A stretch of 64,000 nucleotides of DNA, taken from Aeromonas hydrophila subsp. hydrophila ATCC 7966 (GTDB taxonomy: Bacteria > Pseudomonadota > Gammaproteobacteria > Enterobacterales > Aeromonadaceae). Positions within the stretch are counted from its first letter, which is position 1. Every line of letters begins with the position of its first letter. The notes beneath the pieces were generated by a model that saw only the letters and a list, made by a program, of their open reading frames with translations, ran no database searches and had not been told where the DNA came from. This document shows, piece after piece, positions 26,989 through 37,164 of the stretch. Position numbers and translations under genes: made by a program. Where the stretch lies: positions 4,081,501 through 4,145,500 of the forward strand of contig NC_008570.1 of NCBI RefSeq assembly GCF_000014805.1. Direction: 5' to 3'.

Positions 26989-27369
26989 ATGTCCGAGCGT
27001 CGCCGTTTTTCACGGATCCTCTACTTGACCATGGCCGACCTCGTCCAGGGAGATAAGAAATGGCGGACCCAGCTGGTGGATATCTCCCTGCAGGGCGCCC
27101 TGTTGATCCGGCCCGATGACTGGGAAAGCCACGACAACAAAGAGTATTCACTCAGCTTCGTGCTGAGCGGCAGCGACATCGAGATCAAGATGCAGGTCAT
27201 GCTGACCCATGAAGCCAGCAAGAAGCTGGGATTCTACTGCCATCACATCGACATCGACAGCGCTACCCACCTCAAGCGGATGATCGAGCTCAACGTCGGC
27301 GATGAAGACTTGCTGCACCGGGAGCTGGAGCAGCTGCTGAGCGAACATCTCGAACACCCTCACCCCTGA
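26989..27369 (+). CDS. Small PilZ-domain c-di-GMP-binding protein
   Basis: A 126-residue stand-alone PilZ protein. Both nucleotide-binding motifs are present: the N-terminal RxxxR loop in ERRRFSR and the D-x-S-x-x-G strand in VDISLQGALL. The start is the ATG at 26989, six bases after AGGAG; an earlier ATG abuts that ribosome site. It shares a terminator with the convergent radA. The output partner is unknown. Confidence 0.85.
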   Translation: MSERRRFSRILYLTMADLVQGDKKWRTQLVDISLQGALLIRPDDWESHDNKEYSLSFVLSGSDIEIKMQVMLTHEASKKLGFYCHHIDIDSATHLKRMIELNVGDEDLLHRELEQLLSEHLEHPHP

Positions 27370-27385
27370 GCGATATACCCGATGT

Positions 27386-27413
27386 AAAAAGGAGCGCCAT
27401 TGCGCTCCTTTTT
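27386..27413. terminator. Bidirectional terminator between the PilZ gene and radA
   Basis: Twelve-bp stem AAAAAGGAGCGC / GCGCTCCTTTTT, loop CATT, T-runs on both strands. Confidence 0.92.
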
Positions 27414-27440
27414 ATTGCCTGCCTGCGGCCACCATGCCGA

Positions 27441-28805
27441 TTACAAGGCCTCCAGGGCATCGGCCAGTTTCTTGACCGGCACCACTTCCATGCCTTCGAT
27501 GGGATGCTTGGGCGCATTGGCGTGCGGCACTATGGCCCGGCGAAAACCATGCTTGGCGGCTTCCTGCAACCGCTCCTGCCCTGAAGGCACGGGCCGGATC
27601 TCACCGGACAGCCCCACTTCCCCGAACACCACCAGATCCTTGGGCAGGGATTGATCCCGGAAACTGGAGACCATGGAGAGCAGCAGAGCCAGATCCGCGC
27701 TGGTCTCTTCGACCTTGACCCCGCCAACCACGTTGATGAAGACATCCTGATCCGCCATCTGCAGGCCGCCGTGGCGGTGCAGCACCGCCAGCAACATGGC
27801 AAGACGGTTGTGATCCATCCCCACTGCCACCCGGCGCGGGTTGGAGAGCTGGGAGTAATCCACCAGCGCCTGCAGTTCCACCAACAGGGGCCGTGTCCCC
27901 TCCCAGATCACCATCACCACCGACCCCGGCGCCTGCTCTTCACCGCGGCTGAGGAAGATGGCGGAAGGGTTGCTCACCTCCCGCATCCCCTGCCCGGTCA
28001 TGGCGAAGACACCGAGCTCGTTGACCGCCCCGAAGCGGTTCTTGTGGGAGCGCAGGGTCCGGAAGCGGGAGTCGTGGCCACCATCGAGCAACACGGAGCA
28101 GTCGATGCAGTGCTCCAGTACCTTGGGGCCGGCCAGAGTGCCATCCTTGGTCACGTGGCCCACCATGAAGATGGCGACATGATTCTGTTTGGCATAGCGG
28201 GTCAGCAGGGCGGCGGCTTCCCGCACCTGAGACACGGAACCCGGCGCCGACTGCACATCCGCCACATGCATCACCTGGATGGAGTCGATGACCATGATCT
28301 GCGGCTGCTCCTGCTGAGCAATCAGGCAGATCTGCTCGACCGAGGTCTCAGACAGCATGCGCAGCTTGTCGGTCGGCAGTCCGAGGCGCGAGGCCCGCAT
28401 CGCCACCTGTTGCAGCGACTCCTCGCCGGTGACATAGAGGGTCTTCATCCGCTCCGCCAGACCGCACATGGTCTGCAGCAGCAGGGTCGACTTGCCCGCC
28501 CCCGGGTTGCCACCGATCAGGATCGCCGAGCCCGGCACCACCCCGCCCCCCAGGACCCGGTCCAACTCCTTGAAACCGGAAGAGAAGCGTGGGATCTCGG
28601 TGGTGGCGATCTCCGCCAGCGTCTGCACCTGGCTGCCGATGGCGCCGGCATAACCGGTATAACGGGCACTCTTGCCCGGGGTCACCGAGCCGAGGCGCAC
28701 CTCGCTGATGGTGTTCCACTCCTTGCACTCACTGCACTGGCCCTGCCAGCGTGTGAAGTCGGCGCCACATTCGGTACAAACATAGGCAGTTTTGTTTTTG
28801 GCCAT
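27441..28805 (-). CDS. radA: DNA repair protein RadA (branch-migration helicase)
   Basis: A 454-residue RecA-like ATPase that drives branch migration in recombination and repair. A C4 zinc finger (C10, C13, C24, C27) is followed by Walker A GGNPGAGKST at 98-107, the RadA-specific KNRFG motif, and a C-terminal Lon-like domain. It is divergent from the large PilZ gene with a 100-base gap. The radA-PilZ-serB order is the same as in Vibrio cholerae. Confidence 0.96.
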   Translation of the reverse strand: MAKNKTAYVCTECGADFTRWQGQCSECKEWNTISEVRLGSVTPGKSARYTGYAGAIGSQVQTLAEIATTEIPRFSSGFKELDRVLGGGVVPGSAILIGGNPGAGKSTLLLQTMCGLAERMKTLYVTGEESLQQVAMRASRLGLPTDKLRMLSETSVEQICLIAQQEQPQIMVIDSIQVMHVADVQSAPGSVSQVREAAALLTRYAKQNHVAIFMVGHVTKDGTLAGPKVLEHCIDCSVLLDGGHDSRFRTLRSHKNRFGAVNELGVFAMTGQGMREVSNPSAIFLSRGEEQAPGSVVMVIWEGTRPLLVELQALVDYSQLSNPRRVAVGMDHNRLAMLLAVLHRHGGLQMADQDVFINVVGGVKVEETSADLALLLSMVSSFRDQSLPKDLVVFGEVGLSGEIRPVPSGQERLQEAAKHGFRRAIVPHANAPKHPIEGMEVVPVKKLADALEAL

Positions 28806-28905
28806 GGATAACTCGGGGACAGGATGAATTCCTGCTTGATATACTTGTTTGCGACCGACAGATCAAACCCAGAATCGGAAAAGTGACTTTCCGTGGCAGG
28901 AACAC

Positions 28906-31178
28906 ATGGATTCAGAACAACAACAGCACCTAATTGAACAGCTCATCCCCCTGCTCAGAGAAAAGGATTTCGATGACATCTTCAATCGCCTGACCCAGAA
29001 CGAAAACAGCAACAGCCGTTTTCTGATCAAGATGGAGATCAAGCGCAGATGCACCCCCTGCCGTCGCGTGATCGACATGCGGGACGAACTGGGTGACGAG
29101 TGTCTGGTCCATGAATCCGACGGGATCACCCACTTCATGCCAGCCGAGGCCATCGGTCTGTTCCAGTCCCAGTGCTATCTCTACAAAGACGATTACACCC
29201 TGGGAGTCTACGAGGCACTGCAATACTGGCAGAAGCACCACCATGGCAAGAGCGATGGCCCTCTGCAGCCCCCTGCCAGCCCGTTTCGCCAGTACGACGT
29301 CAACCCCATCGCCTTTGCCAGCTACTATGGCCGACGCCAGGAGCGGATGCACTTCAGCTCCCCCGTGCTCATCAAGTTTGCCGATGGCGACAAGCTGTTT
29401 GCCAAAAGCTCCGACCTCTCCCTCGGCGGGATCCGGGTCTCGGTGCCCTATCTGCCCAACTACCAGACCGGCGCCCAGGTCGAGGTGTTCTTCACCGGGC
29501 TGGAGCGGGATCATGCCAACCCGGTCCTGCACCATTCGGTCAGCTACCAGATCCTCGGGGAAGAGAGCAAGGAGGGCAAGTTCTGGCTCAGGCTGGTCAA
29601 AACCGGCGAACACCCCGGCTTCGACCAGTTCCTGAGCGAGTTCATCGAGAGCAACAAGAGCCGCTATCGGGTCAGCGTCGACTATCTGCTCTCCGCCGCC
29701 ATCATCAAGGGGTATGAGCAGTTCTATCTGCCGCGCATGACCGGCATGCCACTGTTTTTCGGTTCGGGCGACAGCCCCAGCCTCGAGATCGCCCTGCGCA
29801 CAGAAAACAACCAGCACATCCTCGAATACTGGCGCGATGCCAAGAACCGCGACATGCTCGCCAGCCTGTTTTCCGCCACCCGCATGCAGGCCCTGCTGCC
29901 GGCGGCGGGTGAATTGAAAGAGACCCTGATCTACTGCTTCACCCACTCGGTACGCAGTCACCTCTACTTCTTCTCCGCCACCCGGGAAGAGCTGTTGCAG
30001 AGCGGGCTGATGTCGCTCTTCTTCCAGGTCGGCGCCCGTCGCCCCAGCTGGCGGGTCTACAAATTCAGCCTGGAGCGCTGTGACCTGCACGAGGCCGATC
30101 TGGCCAGCCAGCAGAGCAAGGAGAGCCCCCAGCTGCAAGACATGCTGCTGCAGGAGCGGCTCAAGCAGATAAGCTATGTCGGCCTGCTGCAGGATGTCGG
30201 CCTCGACAGCCAGCGGGAAGAGTTCCAGTACGATGCCAGCGCCCAGCACAATGCCAACGAACTGCAACGTTTCGGCCACGACAGCAGTGCCGCCCCCTTC
30301 GAGATCGAGACGCTGCACTATGTCCAGCTGCGCAAGGAGGCCCGCTACATCCACAAGACGGCCGTGGCCATCAAGCACAATGGCCGCGCCTGCAGGAGCT
30401 CTCCAAGAGCATGGATCTGCAGCGTTTACCCTACCGGCTGGTCAGCATCAACCTGACCCGCACCGTGCTGCACCTGTGCATCGAGGGCGATCCGGAGCGC
30501 CACACCGGTCGCCAGTTCTTCAAGCTGCTGATCGAGAGCAACCAGAACAAGCTCAAGGCAGCCCAGGAGCAGCGCCGCTATCGCGGCATGGCGCGGGCGC
30601 TGCGCAACATTTACACCCACCACATTTTCAGCACCCCGGTCTACATCAACAAGCTCAAGGGCGCCCCGAGGCCGGCCTCCATCGGTCATGCCCCGCAGGC
30701 GCGCAGCCTGTCACGGTTGCTGAAAGCCTGTGCCGAGCAGGGTGACCAGGACAACCTCTATCCCCTGTTCCAGGGCGAATTGCTCAAACAGCTCATCATG
30801 AACCCGCTGCGGGCCATCGAGCGGGAGGATCAGCCCCAGGAGGAGGAGGTCTACATCGCCAGCCTGCAGACGGCGGCCGGCCTGCCCATCTTCACCAGCC
30901 GGCTCGCCAGCAGCTTCAAGAATGTGGCGGAGAAGCGCAGCTTCATCGAACAGGCGCTGCGCCAGGGGGAGTTCTACTCGGTGCTGGTGGGCATCTCCCG
31001 CACCGGCCGCCCCGACACCAACTTCATCGCCAACGAGCTGGACTACATCGCCAAGTTCGCCATTCACAAGGCCAAGAAGCTGGAAGAGGAGCTGTGGAGC
31101 GTAGTCGGGGTGGGTGAGCTGACCGATACCAGCCAGGCGACCCTGTTCCGGCTCGGCATCACGGCGCCCGTCAATTGA
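28906..31178 (+). pseudogene. Large PilZ-domain protein (PlzC-like) broken by a one-base frameshift
   Basis: The reading frame from 28906 runs as a good protein to about residue 495 and then goes out of frame, ending at 30456. The frame one base back continues with matching protein to 31178. Restoring one C in GCGCCTGCAGG near 30389 gives ...NGRALQELSKSMD... and a 757-residue product. The first PilZ motif pair (RRQERMHF, DLSLGGIRVSV) lies near residues 143-190. The shift falls inside a second PilZ-like domain, just after RKEARYIHKTAV. The position between radA and serB matches the V. cholerae PilZ gene VC2344 (PlzC), from memory. It could be a true null mutation or a sequencing error. Confidence 0.8.
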
Positions 31179-31224
31179 GCAGGCCCCTGCAAACCACGGT
31201 CCTCAACCTGTCGGGCAGGCAATA

Positions 31225-31257
31225 AAACCATGGCGGGCCTCTGGCCCGCCATGGTTT
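31225..31257. terminator. Bidirectional terminator
   Basis: Fifteen-bp perfect stem AAACCATGGCGGGCC / GGCCCGCCATGGTTT with a three-base loop, between the convergent PilZ and hydrolase genes. Confidence 0.82.
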
Positions 31258-31306
31258 GTTTATCCATCAGTACACCGGATAACCGGCGCCACCAGCCCGG
31301 TCTGTG

Positions 31307-32212
31307 TCAGGCCGCCTGCGGGTTGAGCAGCCATTCCAGGATCTGCGGGAAGTGATCTTCCTGCGCCTGAGGAGCGGTCAACATGTTGATGTGGTCGTAA
31401 TCGAGCCGGTTGCCGTTGTCCCGGCCGAGGCGGGTATGGCGTGCGGCCGAGCCCATCTCGGCGCTGAAGCGGCGCACGTCGGTCGGGTGACCCAGTACCT
31501 TGTCCGCCTTGGCCGAGATCATCCAGAGCGGTGGCCAGTTGACCCTGGCGGCCGCCTCGTCATAGGCGAACCCATCGCTGGGATCCTGCCAGGGGCCGCA
31601 TTTGACCCAGGGGATGGTCTCCTGCAGGTAACGCAGCGGCTCGTCATCCGCCCCGATCTTCAAACTGCGCGCGGCCAGAAAGCCGTTGCGCCTGGCCAGC
31701 CAGGGGGCCAGCCGGTTCCAGATCAGATCCACTTTCAGCCAGCGCTCCGGATTTTGTACCGACACGCCGCGCTTGGTGCCAAAGAACACCAGGCTGGCCA
31801 CCTGCTCCGCCAACTCGGGGAAACGTACCAGGGTCGACGCCATGATGACACCGCCCCAGGAGTGAGCCATCCAGTGCAGCTTGAAGCCGGCATGGCGGGC
31901 GGCAATCCAGCGGTGCAGGGCCGGCAGATCCTCGGTGATAAGCTCATGCTGGCCATGTTCGGCCTGCTCGGCGATGGCCGGCGTGCTGAGCCCCCGTCCC
32001 CGCAGGTCGGCCACATAGACCTGATAGCCGTGGCGGGCCAGAAAGCAGGCCAGCCCCTTGCCCGATTCGGTGTAGAAGATGCGGCCGTTCTCGATGGCGC
32101 CGTGCACCATCAGGATCGGCTCGCCATGTACCGCAACCCGCGGCTGAATGTGGCGCACGTGCAGCCGATGTGCGCCGCAGGGAATAAACAGGGATTGCTG
32201 TAACAGTTCCAT
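31307..32212 (-). CDS. Alpha/beta hydrolase
   Basis: A 301-residue alpha/beta-hydrolase. It has the oxyanion-hole HG of ILMVHGAIENG, the nucleophile elbow AHSWGG (Ser118), a likely acid Asp in SAKADKVLG, and the catalytic His in YDHINML. A lid-like region lies between about residues 140 and 220. There is no signal peptide. It could be an esterase or lipase; the substrate is unknown. It is downstream of serB on the same strand with a 49-base gap. Confidence 0.83.
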   Translation of the reverse strand: MELLQQSLFIPCGAHRLHVRHIQPRVAVHGEPILMVHGAIENGRIFYTESGKGLACFLARHGYQVYVADLRGRGLSTPAIAEQAEHGQHELITEDLPALHRWIAARHAGFKLHWMAHSWGGVIMASTLVRFPELAEQVASLVFFGTKRGVSVQNPERWLKVDLIWNRLAPWLARRNGFLAARSLKIGADDEPLRYLQETIPWVKCGPWQDPSDGFAYDEAAARVNWPPLWMISAKADKVLGHPTDVRRFSAEMGSAARHTRLGRDNGNRLDYDHINMLTAPQAQEDHFPQILEWLLNPQAA

Positions 32213-32261
32213 TTTGAGACTACGTCCTCCGTGACGTGGGGGTCTTGCCGAGGCGCCGGGA

Positions 32262-33272
32262 CTAGCGGCGATCCCAGCGCTGCTGGCGGCAGGCCAGCGC
32301 GCCGAGCAGGCAGATCACCCCTTCCAGATCGTGGTGATTGAGGGTGGCCGCCGCCTGCGCCCGCACCAGCGGCTTGGCGTGGATGGCGATGCCGAGCCCG
32401 GCCACCCCCATCATCTTGAGATCGTTGGCGCCATCGCCGACGGCCACGGTCTGGCCAGCGGCGATGCCGTACTCCTGCGCCAGCAGCTGCAAGACCTCGG
32501 CCTTGACGGCGGCATCGACGATGCGCCCGCTCACCTTGCCGGTCAGCTGTTGCCCTTCCACCGCCAGCTCGTTGGCGAAGATGGCGTCCAGCCCCAGCTC
32601 CCGCTGCAACTGGCCGGCAAAACGGGTGAAGCCACCGGAGGCGATCGCTACCTTCCAGCCAGCCTGCTTGAGGGTATCGACCATCAACTGCAGGCCCGGC
32701 ATCCAGGGCATGTTGGCCGCCACCTGGTCGAGAAGGGTGACCGGCGCCCCCTCCAGCAGGGCGACCCTGGCCCGCAGGCTGTCGGCAAACTCCAGCTGGC
32801 CCTGCATGGCGGCTGCCGTGACCGCCGCCACCTGCTCACCGACCCCGGCCAACCGGGCAATCTCGTCGATGCACTCGATGCGGATGGCGGTGGAGTCCAT
32901 GTCCATCACCAGCAAACCGGGCTCCGCCAGACTGGGCAGGGCCGACAGATGACACAGATCGATGTCCCACTCCTCCCCCTTGAGCGCCTGTACCAGAGCG
33001 GGTGAGAAGCGATCCGTGCCCAGCAGCAGCAGAGGCACCCCGGCCGGCATGGCAGGCGGATAGAGCCTGGCCTGCAACTCGTGCTGCGCCAGAAGCCCGG
33101 CCAGACGCCCGAGATGATGACCGGCCAGCGCGCGCCCGAACAGCACCAGCCAGCCGCCATCCAGCGCACTGGCGGCAGGCAGCAGCGCCTGCGGCGTCGC
33201 CTCCCACCAGGGGGCGCCGGACAGGCACTCGGACCACTCTGAAATCTCTGCGGGCAATTGGGACAACAACAT
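32262..33272 (-). CDS. serB: Phosphoserine phosphatase
   Basis: Final step of serine synthesis. The 336-residue protein has an ACT-like N-terminal region and a HAD core with the nucleophile motif MDMDST (D124, D126) and the metal-binding GDGANDLKM. The start is the ATG at 33272, with AAGGAAGG upstream; longer in-frame extensions lack a ribosome site. It is divergent from ytjB, as in E. coli and Vibrio. Confidence 0.94.
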   Translation of the reverse strand: MLLSQLPAEISEWSECLSGAPWWEATPQALLPAASALDGGWLVLFGRALAGHHLGRLAGLLAQHELQARLYPPAMPAGVPLLLLGTDRFSPALVQALKGEEWDIDLCHLSALPSLAEPGLLVMDMDSTAIRIECIDEIARLAGVGEQVAAVTAAAMQGQLEFADSLRARVALLEGAPVTLLDQVAANMPWMPGLQLMVDTLKQAGWKVAIASGGFTRFAGQLQRELGLDAIFANELAVEGQQLTGKVSGRIVDAAVKAEVLQLLAQEYGIAAGQTVAVGDGANDLKMMGVAGLGIAIHAKPLVRAQAAATLNHHDLEGVICLLGALACRQQRWDRR

Positions 33273-33392
33273 AGGGATAACGCCTTCCTTGGTGATCATG
33301 GGGTTAACAATGCTGGCCCAGAGTAGCGTATTGCTTTTTGTACAGGCAAGCGCCAAGATCCCGCCACCCCTTGTCAGCAAAAGGCTCAACGC

Positions 33393-34001
33393 TTGCGTCA
33401 TCTCCCCATCAAACGAGTGCTCAGTCTCGGTGCCGGCGTCCTGCTCGGGCTCTGGGTGCTCGCGGTACTCATCCACATGCAGGGTGAGAGCCAGGCTTCG
33501 CTGCACAGCGAGGCACGCAACCGGGCCCAGGCGCTGGTGGCCTATGCCGCCCGCGACATGAAGCGCTGGCTCAAGGAGGACAAGAACAGCGAGCTGGAGC
33601 GGCTGGCCCAGGATCTGGCCGCCGAGCCCGAGATCCTCGACGTCACCCTCTACGATGCCCGCGGCATCCCCCTCGCCCAGTCGGACAATGCGGTGCCGCT
33701 GGACAGCCTGCTGCCCATCGGTGACAGCAACAAGTCGGTACCGGAGCAGGGCAAGGGGCGCATCCAGTTTGTGCAGGAGATCCTGGATGGGGAGCAGACC
33801 CTGGGGTATCTGCGCATTACGCTGGAAGAGCAGCAGATGCTGGCGGACAAGGATACCCGGCTCAAGGTGGTACAGGAGAAGCAGCGGCTGATGCTGCTGG
33901 TCGCCCTGCTGGCCGGGTTGCTGATCTCCTACGGGATCCGTCGCAACTACATGCGGGTGCGCAAGCACAAGAAGAAAAGCAAACCGGTCGAGCCGCAATA
34001 A
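33393..34001 (+). CDS. YtjB/AhpA family membrane protein
   Basis: A 202-residue membrane protein probably starting at a TTG (33393). It has a first membrane helix at about residues 9-29, a periplasmic domain (SEARNRAQALVAYAARDM, ILDVTLYDARGIPLAQSD), and a second helix at about 168-185 followed by a basic tail (VRKHKKKSKP). This matches the YtjB/SmpA/AhpA family next to serB in E. coli and Vibrio. The role is poorly defined. Confidence 0.82.
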   Translation: MRHLPIKRVLSLGAGVLLGLWVLAVLIHMQGESQASLHSEARNRAQALVAYAARDMKRWLKEDKNSELERLAQDLAAEPEILDVTLYDARGIPLAQSDNAVPLDSLLPIGDSNKSVPEQGKGRIQFVQEILDGEQTLGYLRITLEEQQMLADKDTRLKVVQEKQRLMLLVALLAGLLISYGIRRNYMRVRKHKKKSKPVEPQ

Positions 34002-34054
34002 GGCGGCGCGATCCCCCGACCCGAAACTGGCAATGCCACCAGCAGGAGCGCTGT

Positions 34055-36301
34055 ATGATTGCCCCCTCACTGCCGCTGGATGAAGAGAGTCGACTGGAAC
34101 GACTCCGCATCCTCGGCCTGCTTGACCGCGAGCCCATCGATCAGCTGGATCGCCTGACCCGGCTCATTACCCGCCATTTCTCGCTGCCCATCGCCATGGT
34201 CTCGCTGACCGACGTGAACCGACAGTGGTTTCTTGCCCGCACCGGCGTCGCCCTGTGCGAGATCAGCCGGGAGCACTCCTTTTGCGGCCACGCCATCCTG
34301 CGTCCCGACATCATGCAGGTGCCGGATGCCCGGCTCGACCCGCGGTTTGCCGACAACCCGCTGGTGACCGAAGAGCCGCACGTGGTCTTCTATGCCGGCC
34401 GCCCACTGCGGGCGCTGGATGGCGTGGTGCTCGGTACCCTCTGTCTGGTGGATCATGCACCGCGCCACCTCGACGAAGAGGCCTGCCGCGATCTCGACGA
34501 CTTCGGCCGCCTGGTGGAGAACACCCTGCACGATCTGGAGCGACGCCATCAGGTGCGCAGCCTCAATCAGGTGCTGGAGGACAAGGATCACCTGTTCACC
34601 CTCACCTTCAACCAGTCGTCGGTGGGCATGGCCCTCTCCTCTCTCGAAGGCAAGTGGCTGCGGGCCAACCCGGGGCTGGAGCGGCTGCTCGGCTACAGCG
34701 AGCAGGCGATGCTGAGCCGCACCTGGCACGCCATGACCCATCCCGAGGATCTGCCGCGCGAGCTGCCCCTGTTCAACGCCCTGCTCGCAGGGCAACGGCA
34801 GGACTACCGGCTGGAGAAGCGGATGATCCGGGCCGACGGCAGCCAGTGCTGGGTCCAACTCAGCGTGACCCTGTGCCATAGCCGCACCATGGCGCCGCAC
34901 CTGATCGCCGTGTTCGCCGATCTCACCGAGCGCAAGCAGGCCGAAGCCGAGCTGCTGCAACTGCAGCAGGGGCTCGAGCGGCAGGTCCGTGAGCGCACCC
35001 GCGAGCTGTCGAGCACGGTGGAGCAGTTGCATCGCGAGATGCAGGAGCGCGGCGCCATGCAGCAGCGCCTGTGGCAGGAGCAGCGCCGCCTGCAGCACAT
35101 GCTGGAACACACCAGCAACGCCTTTCTCGAACTCGACGAGGCGCTGGTCATCACCGGCTGGAATCCGGCCTCCACCACCCTGCTGGGCTGGCACCCCGAA
35201 GAGATGCTGGGGCGTACCCTGCCCGCCCTGCTCGGCAGCGCTCACCCCCTGCTGGCCCAGCTGACCCATCCCCAGAGTGCTGCGCGCCGGCTGGAGTGCG
35301 AGATCGGCACCCACGACGGCCGGCGCATCCCGGTGGAGGTGATTGCCGAGCGCTACCAGTTCGACGGCAAGGTGCGCATCGCCCTGTTTTTGCACGACAT
35401 CACGGCCCGCCGCCAGGTGCTGGCCGAGATTGAGCGCGGACGGGCCAGGCTGCGGGCCATCACCGACGGCCTGCCGGTCACCATCAGCATGGTCTCGCCC
35501 GAGGGGCGCTACCTATTCGCCAACCAGGCCTACTGCCGCTACTTCGGGCTCGATGCCGAGCTGATGCGGGAGATGAGCGTGCGGGAGGTGATCGGTGACG
35601 CTGCTTACGGCCGGGCTATCGCCCATCTGGAGCGGGCCCTCGCCGGCGAGCAGGTGAGCTTCGAGAACCGTTTCGAGCTGCCCATCGGCCCGCGCGATCT
35701 CAGGATCACCATGATCCCGAGCCGGGGCGATGAACCGGGCGTCTACATCCTCGGCAGCGACATCACCGAGTTCAAGGCGCTGCAGAACCAGCTGGAGCAC
35801 GAGGCGGCCCACGACCCCCTCACCGGCCTGCCCAATCGGCGCGCCTTCACCCTGCGCCTCTCCCGGGAGCTGGAACGGGTACGCCAGAACGCCGAGACCC
35901 TGGGTCTGCTGTTTCTCGATCTCGACGGCTTCAAGCGCATCAACGATCAGCTCGGCCATCACGTCGGCGACGCTCTGCTACAGCGCTTCGCCAGCGTGCT
36001 GAGTGCCGAGGTGCGCCCCGGCGACATGGTGGCGCGCCTGGCTGGCGACGAGTTCACCATCATACTGCCGGCCCTGCGCCAGCCGGAGCTGGAGCTGCCC
36101 GCCCTGTGCGAGCGGCTGCTGGCGGCCATGGCGGTGCCGGCCGATGTGGCCGGCCACCTGTTGCCCCTCGCCGGCAGCATTGGCGGTGCTCTCTGTCACT
36201 CGGGCCAGTATTGCCACATCGACGATCTGCTGCACCGGGCCGACAGTGCCATGTACCAAGCCAAGCAGGCCGGCAAGGGACGCTTCGCCCTCGACCTCTG
36301 A
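34055..36301 (+). CDS. GAF-PAS-GGDEF sensor diguanylate cyclase
   Basis: A 748-residue soluble signalling protein. An N-terminal GAF domain lies at about residues 15-165, a PAS domain at about 178-300, a coiled coil at about 300-345, and two further PAS domains at about 350-460 and 465-585. A C-terminal GGDEF domain makes c-di-GMP from GTP. The active-site motif is AGDEF (residues 663-667); Ala in the first position occurs in active cyclases. An inhibitory RxxD site is present as R654-P-G-D657. There is no EAL domain and no membrane segment. It starts 53 bases after ytjB. Confidence 0.9.
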   Translation: MIAPSLPLDEESRLERLRILGLLDREPIDQLDRLTRLITRHFSLPIAMVSLTDVNRQWFLARTGVALCEISREHSFCGHAILRPDIMQVPDARLDPRFADNPLVTEEPHVVFYAGRPLRALDGVVLGTLCLVDHAPRHLDEEACRDLDDFGRLVENTLHDLERRHQVRSLNQVLEDKDHLFTLTFNQSSVGMALSSLEGKWLRANPGLERLLGYSEQAMLSRTWHAMTHPEDLPRELPLFNALLAGQRQDYRLEKRMIRADGSQCWVQLSVTLCHSRTMAPHLIAVFADLTERKQAEAELLQLQQGLERQVRERTRELSSTVEQLHREMQERGAMQQRLWQEQRRLQHMLEHTSNAFLELDEALVITGWNPASTTLLGWHPEEMLGRTLPALLGSAHPLLAQLTHPQSAARRLECEIGTHDGRRIPVEVIAERYQFDGKVRIALFLHDITARRQVLAEIERGRARLRAITDGLPVTISMVSPEGRYLFANQAYCRYFGLDAELMREMSVREVIGDAAYGRAIAHLERALAGEQVSFENRFELPIGPRDLRITMIPSRGDEPGVYILGSDITEFKALQNQLEHEAAHDPLTGLPNRRAFTLRLSRELERVRQNAETLGLLFLDLDGFKRINDQLGHHVGDALLQRFASVLSAEVRPGDMVARLAGDEFTIILPALRQPELELPALCERLLAAMAVPADVAGHLLPLAGSIGGALCHSGQYCHIDDLLHRADSAMYQAKQAGKGRFALDL

Positions 36302-36322
36302 TCTGCCATCCTTGCAATGCAA

Positions 36323-36346
36323 AACGGCGGCCCGAGGGCCGCCGTT
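36323..36346 (-). terminator. Terminator of the deo operon
   Basis: Ten-bp stem AACGGCGGCC / GGCCGCCGTT with loop CGAG, then TTTTGC on the minus strand. It lies 25 bases after the deoD stop. Confidence 0.75.
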
Positions 36347-36370
36347 GTCATTATTCATGCGCGAGGGGGA

Positions 36371-37087
36371 TTAGTTGTCGCCCAGCAGGACGGAATCCAG
36401 CGCGATTTCGATCATGTCGTTGAAGGTCAGCTGACGCTCTTCGGAGGTGGTCTGCTCACCGGTACGGATATGGTCGGAGACGGTGCAGATGGTCAGTGCC
36501 TTGGCACCGTACTCTGCAGCCACGCCGTAGATGCCGGCGGCTTCCATCTCGACACCCAGGATGCCGTACTTTTCCATGACGTCGAACATGGAGGGGTCCG
36601 GGGTGTAGAACAGGTCGGCGGAGAAGATGTTGCCCACGCGCACGGCGACGCCTTTGTTCTTGGCGGCCTGTACGGCATTGGCAACCAGATCGAAGTCGGC
36701 GATGGCGGCGAAGTCGTGATCCTTGAAGCGCAGACGGTTCACTTTGGAGTCGGTGCAGGCACCCATGCCGATCACCACGTCACGCAGTTTCACGTCTTCA
36801 CGCACGGCACCGCAGGAGCCAACGCGGATCAGGGTCTTCACACCGTAATCGGTGATCAGCTCTTTTGCATAGATGGAGCAAGACGGGATGCCCATGCCGT
36901 GACCCATGATGGAGATGCGACGACCCTTGTAGGTGCCGGTGAAACCGAACATGTTGCGCACGTCGCACACCTGCTCGACGTTCTCCAGGAAAGTCTCGGC
37001 GATGTACTTGGCGCGCAGGGGGTCGCCCGGCATCAGCACGGTATCAGCAAAGGCGCCATCTTTCGCATTGATATGAGGAGTTGCCAT
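36371..37087 (-). CDS. deoD: Purine-nucleoside phosphorylase DeoD
   Basis: Phosphorolysis of purine (deoxy)nucleosides to base and (deoxy)ribose-1-phosphate. The 238-residue, hexameric 'low molecular mass' type starts MATPHINAK. The phosphate and catalytic loops are seen in [26 protein letters not shown] and VGSCGAV, with the late Asp in CTVSDHI. It is the last gene of the deoC-deoA-deoB-deoD run. Confidence 0.97.
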   Translation of the reverse strand: MATPHINAKDGAFADTVLMPGDPLRAKYIAETFLENVEQVCDVRNMFGFTGTYKGRRISIMGHGMGIPSCSIYAKELITDYGVKTLIRVGSCGAVREDVKLRDVVIGMGACTDSKVNRLRFKDHDFAAIADFDLVANAVQAAKNKGVAVRVGNIFSADLFYTPDPSMFDVMEKYGILGVEMEAAGIYGVAAEYGAKALTICTVSDHIRTGEQTTSEERQLTFNDMIEIALDSVLLGDN

Positions 37088-37164
37088 TCTCTTGATTCCT
37101 TCACACTAGGTTGAGTTTTATTGTCTTTATTGGTTGCCCGCCGCCGAGGCGGCGGGCGGGTAAA

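Noticed and set aside
28930-30378. 482-codon minus-strand frame across the PilZ gene
   Set aside because: Shadow with low-complexity Leu/Gln/Gly content; the plus strand has PilZ motifs.
32262-34070. 602-codon minus-strand frame including serB with a long N-terminal extension
   Set aside because: The extension covers the divergent ytjB gene; serB proper starts at 33272 with a ribosome site.
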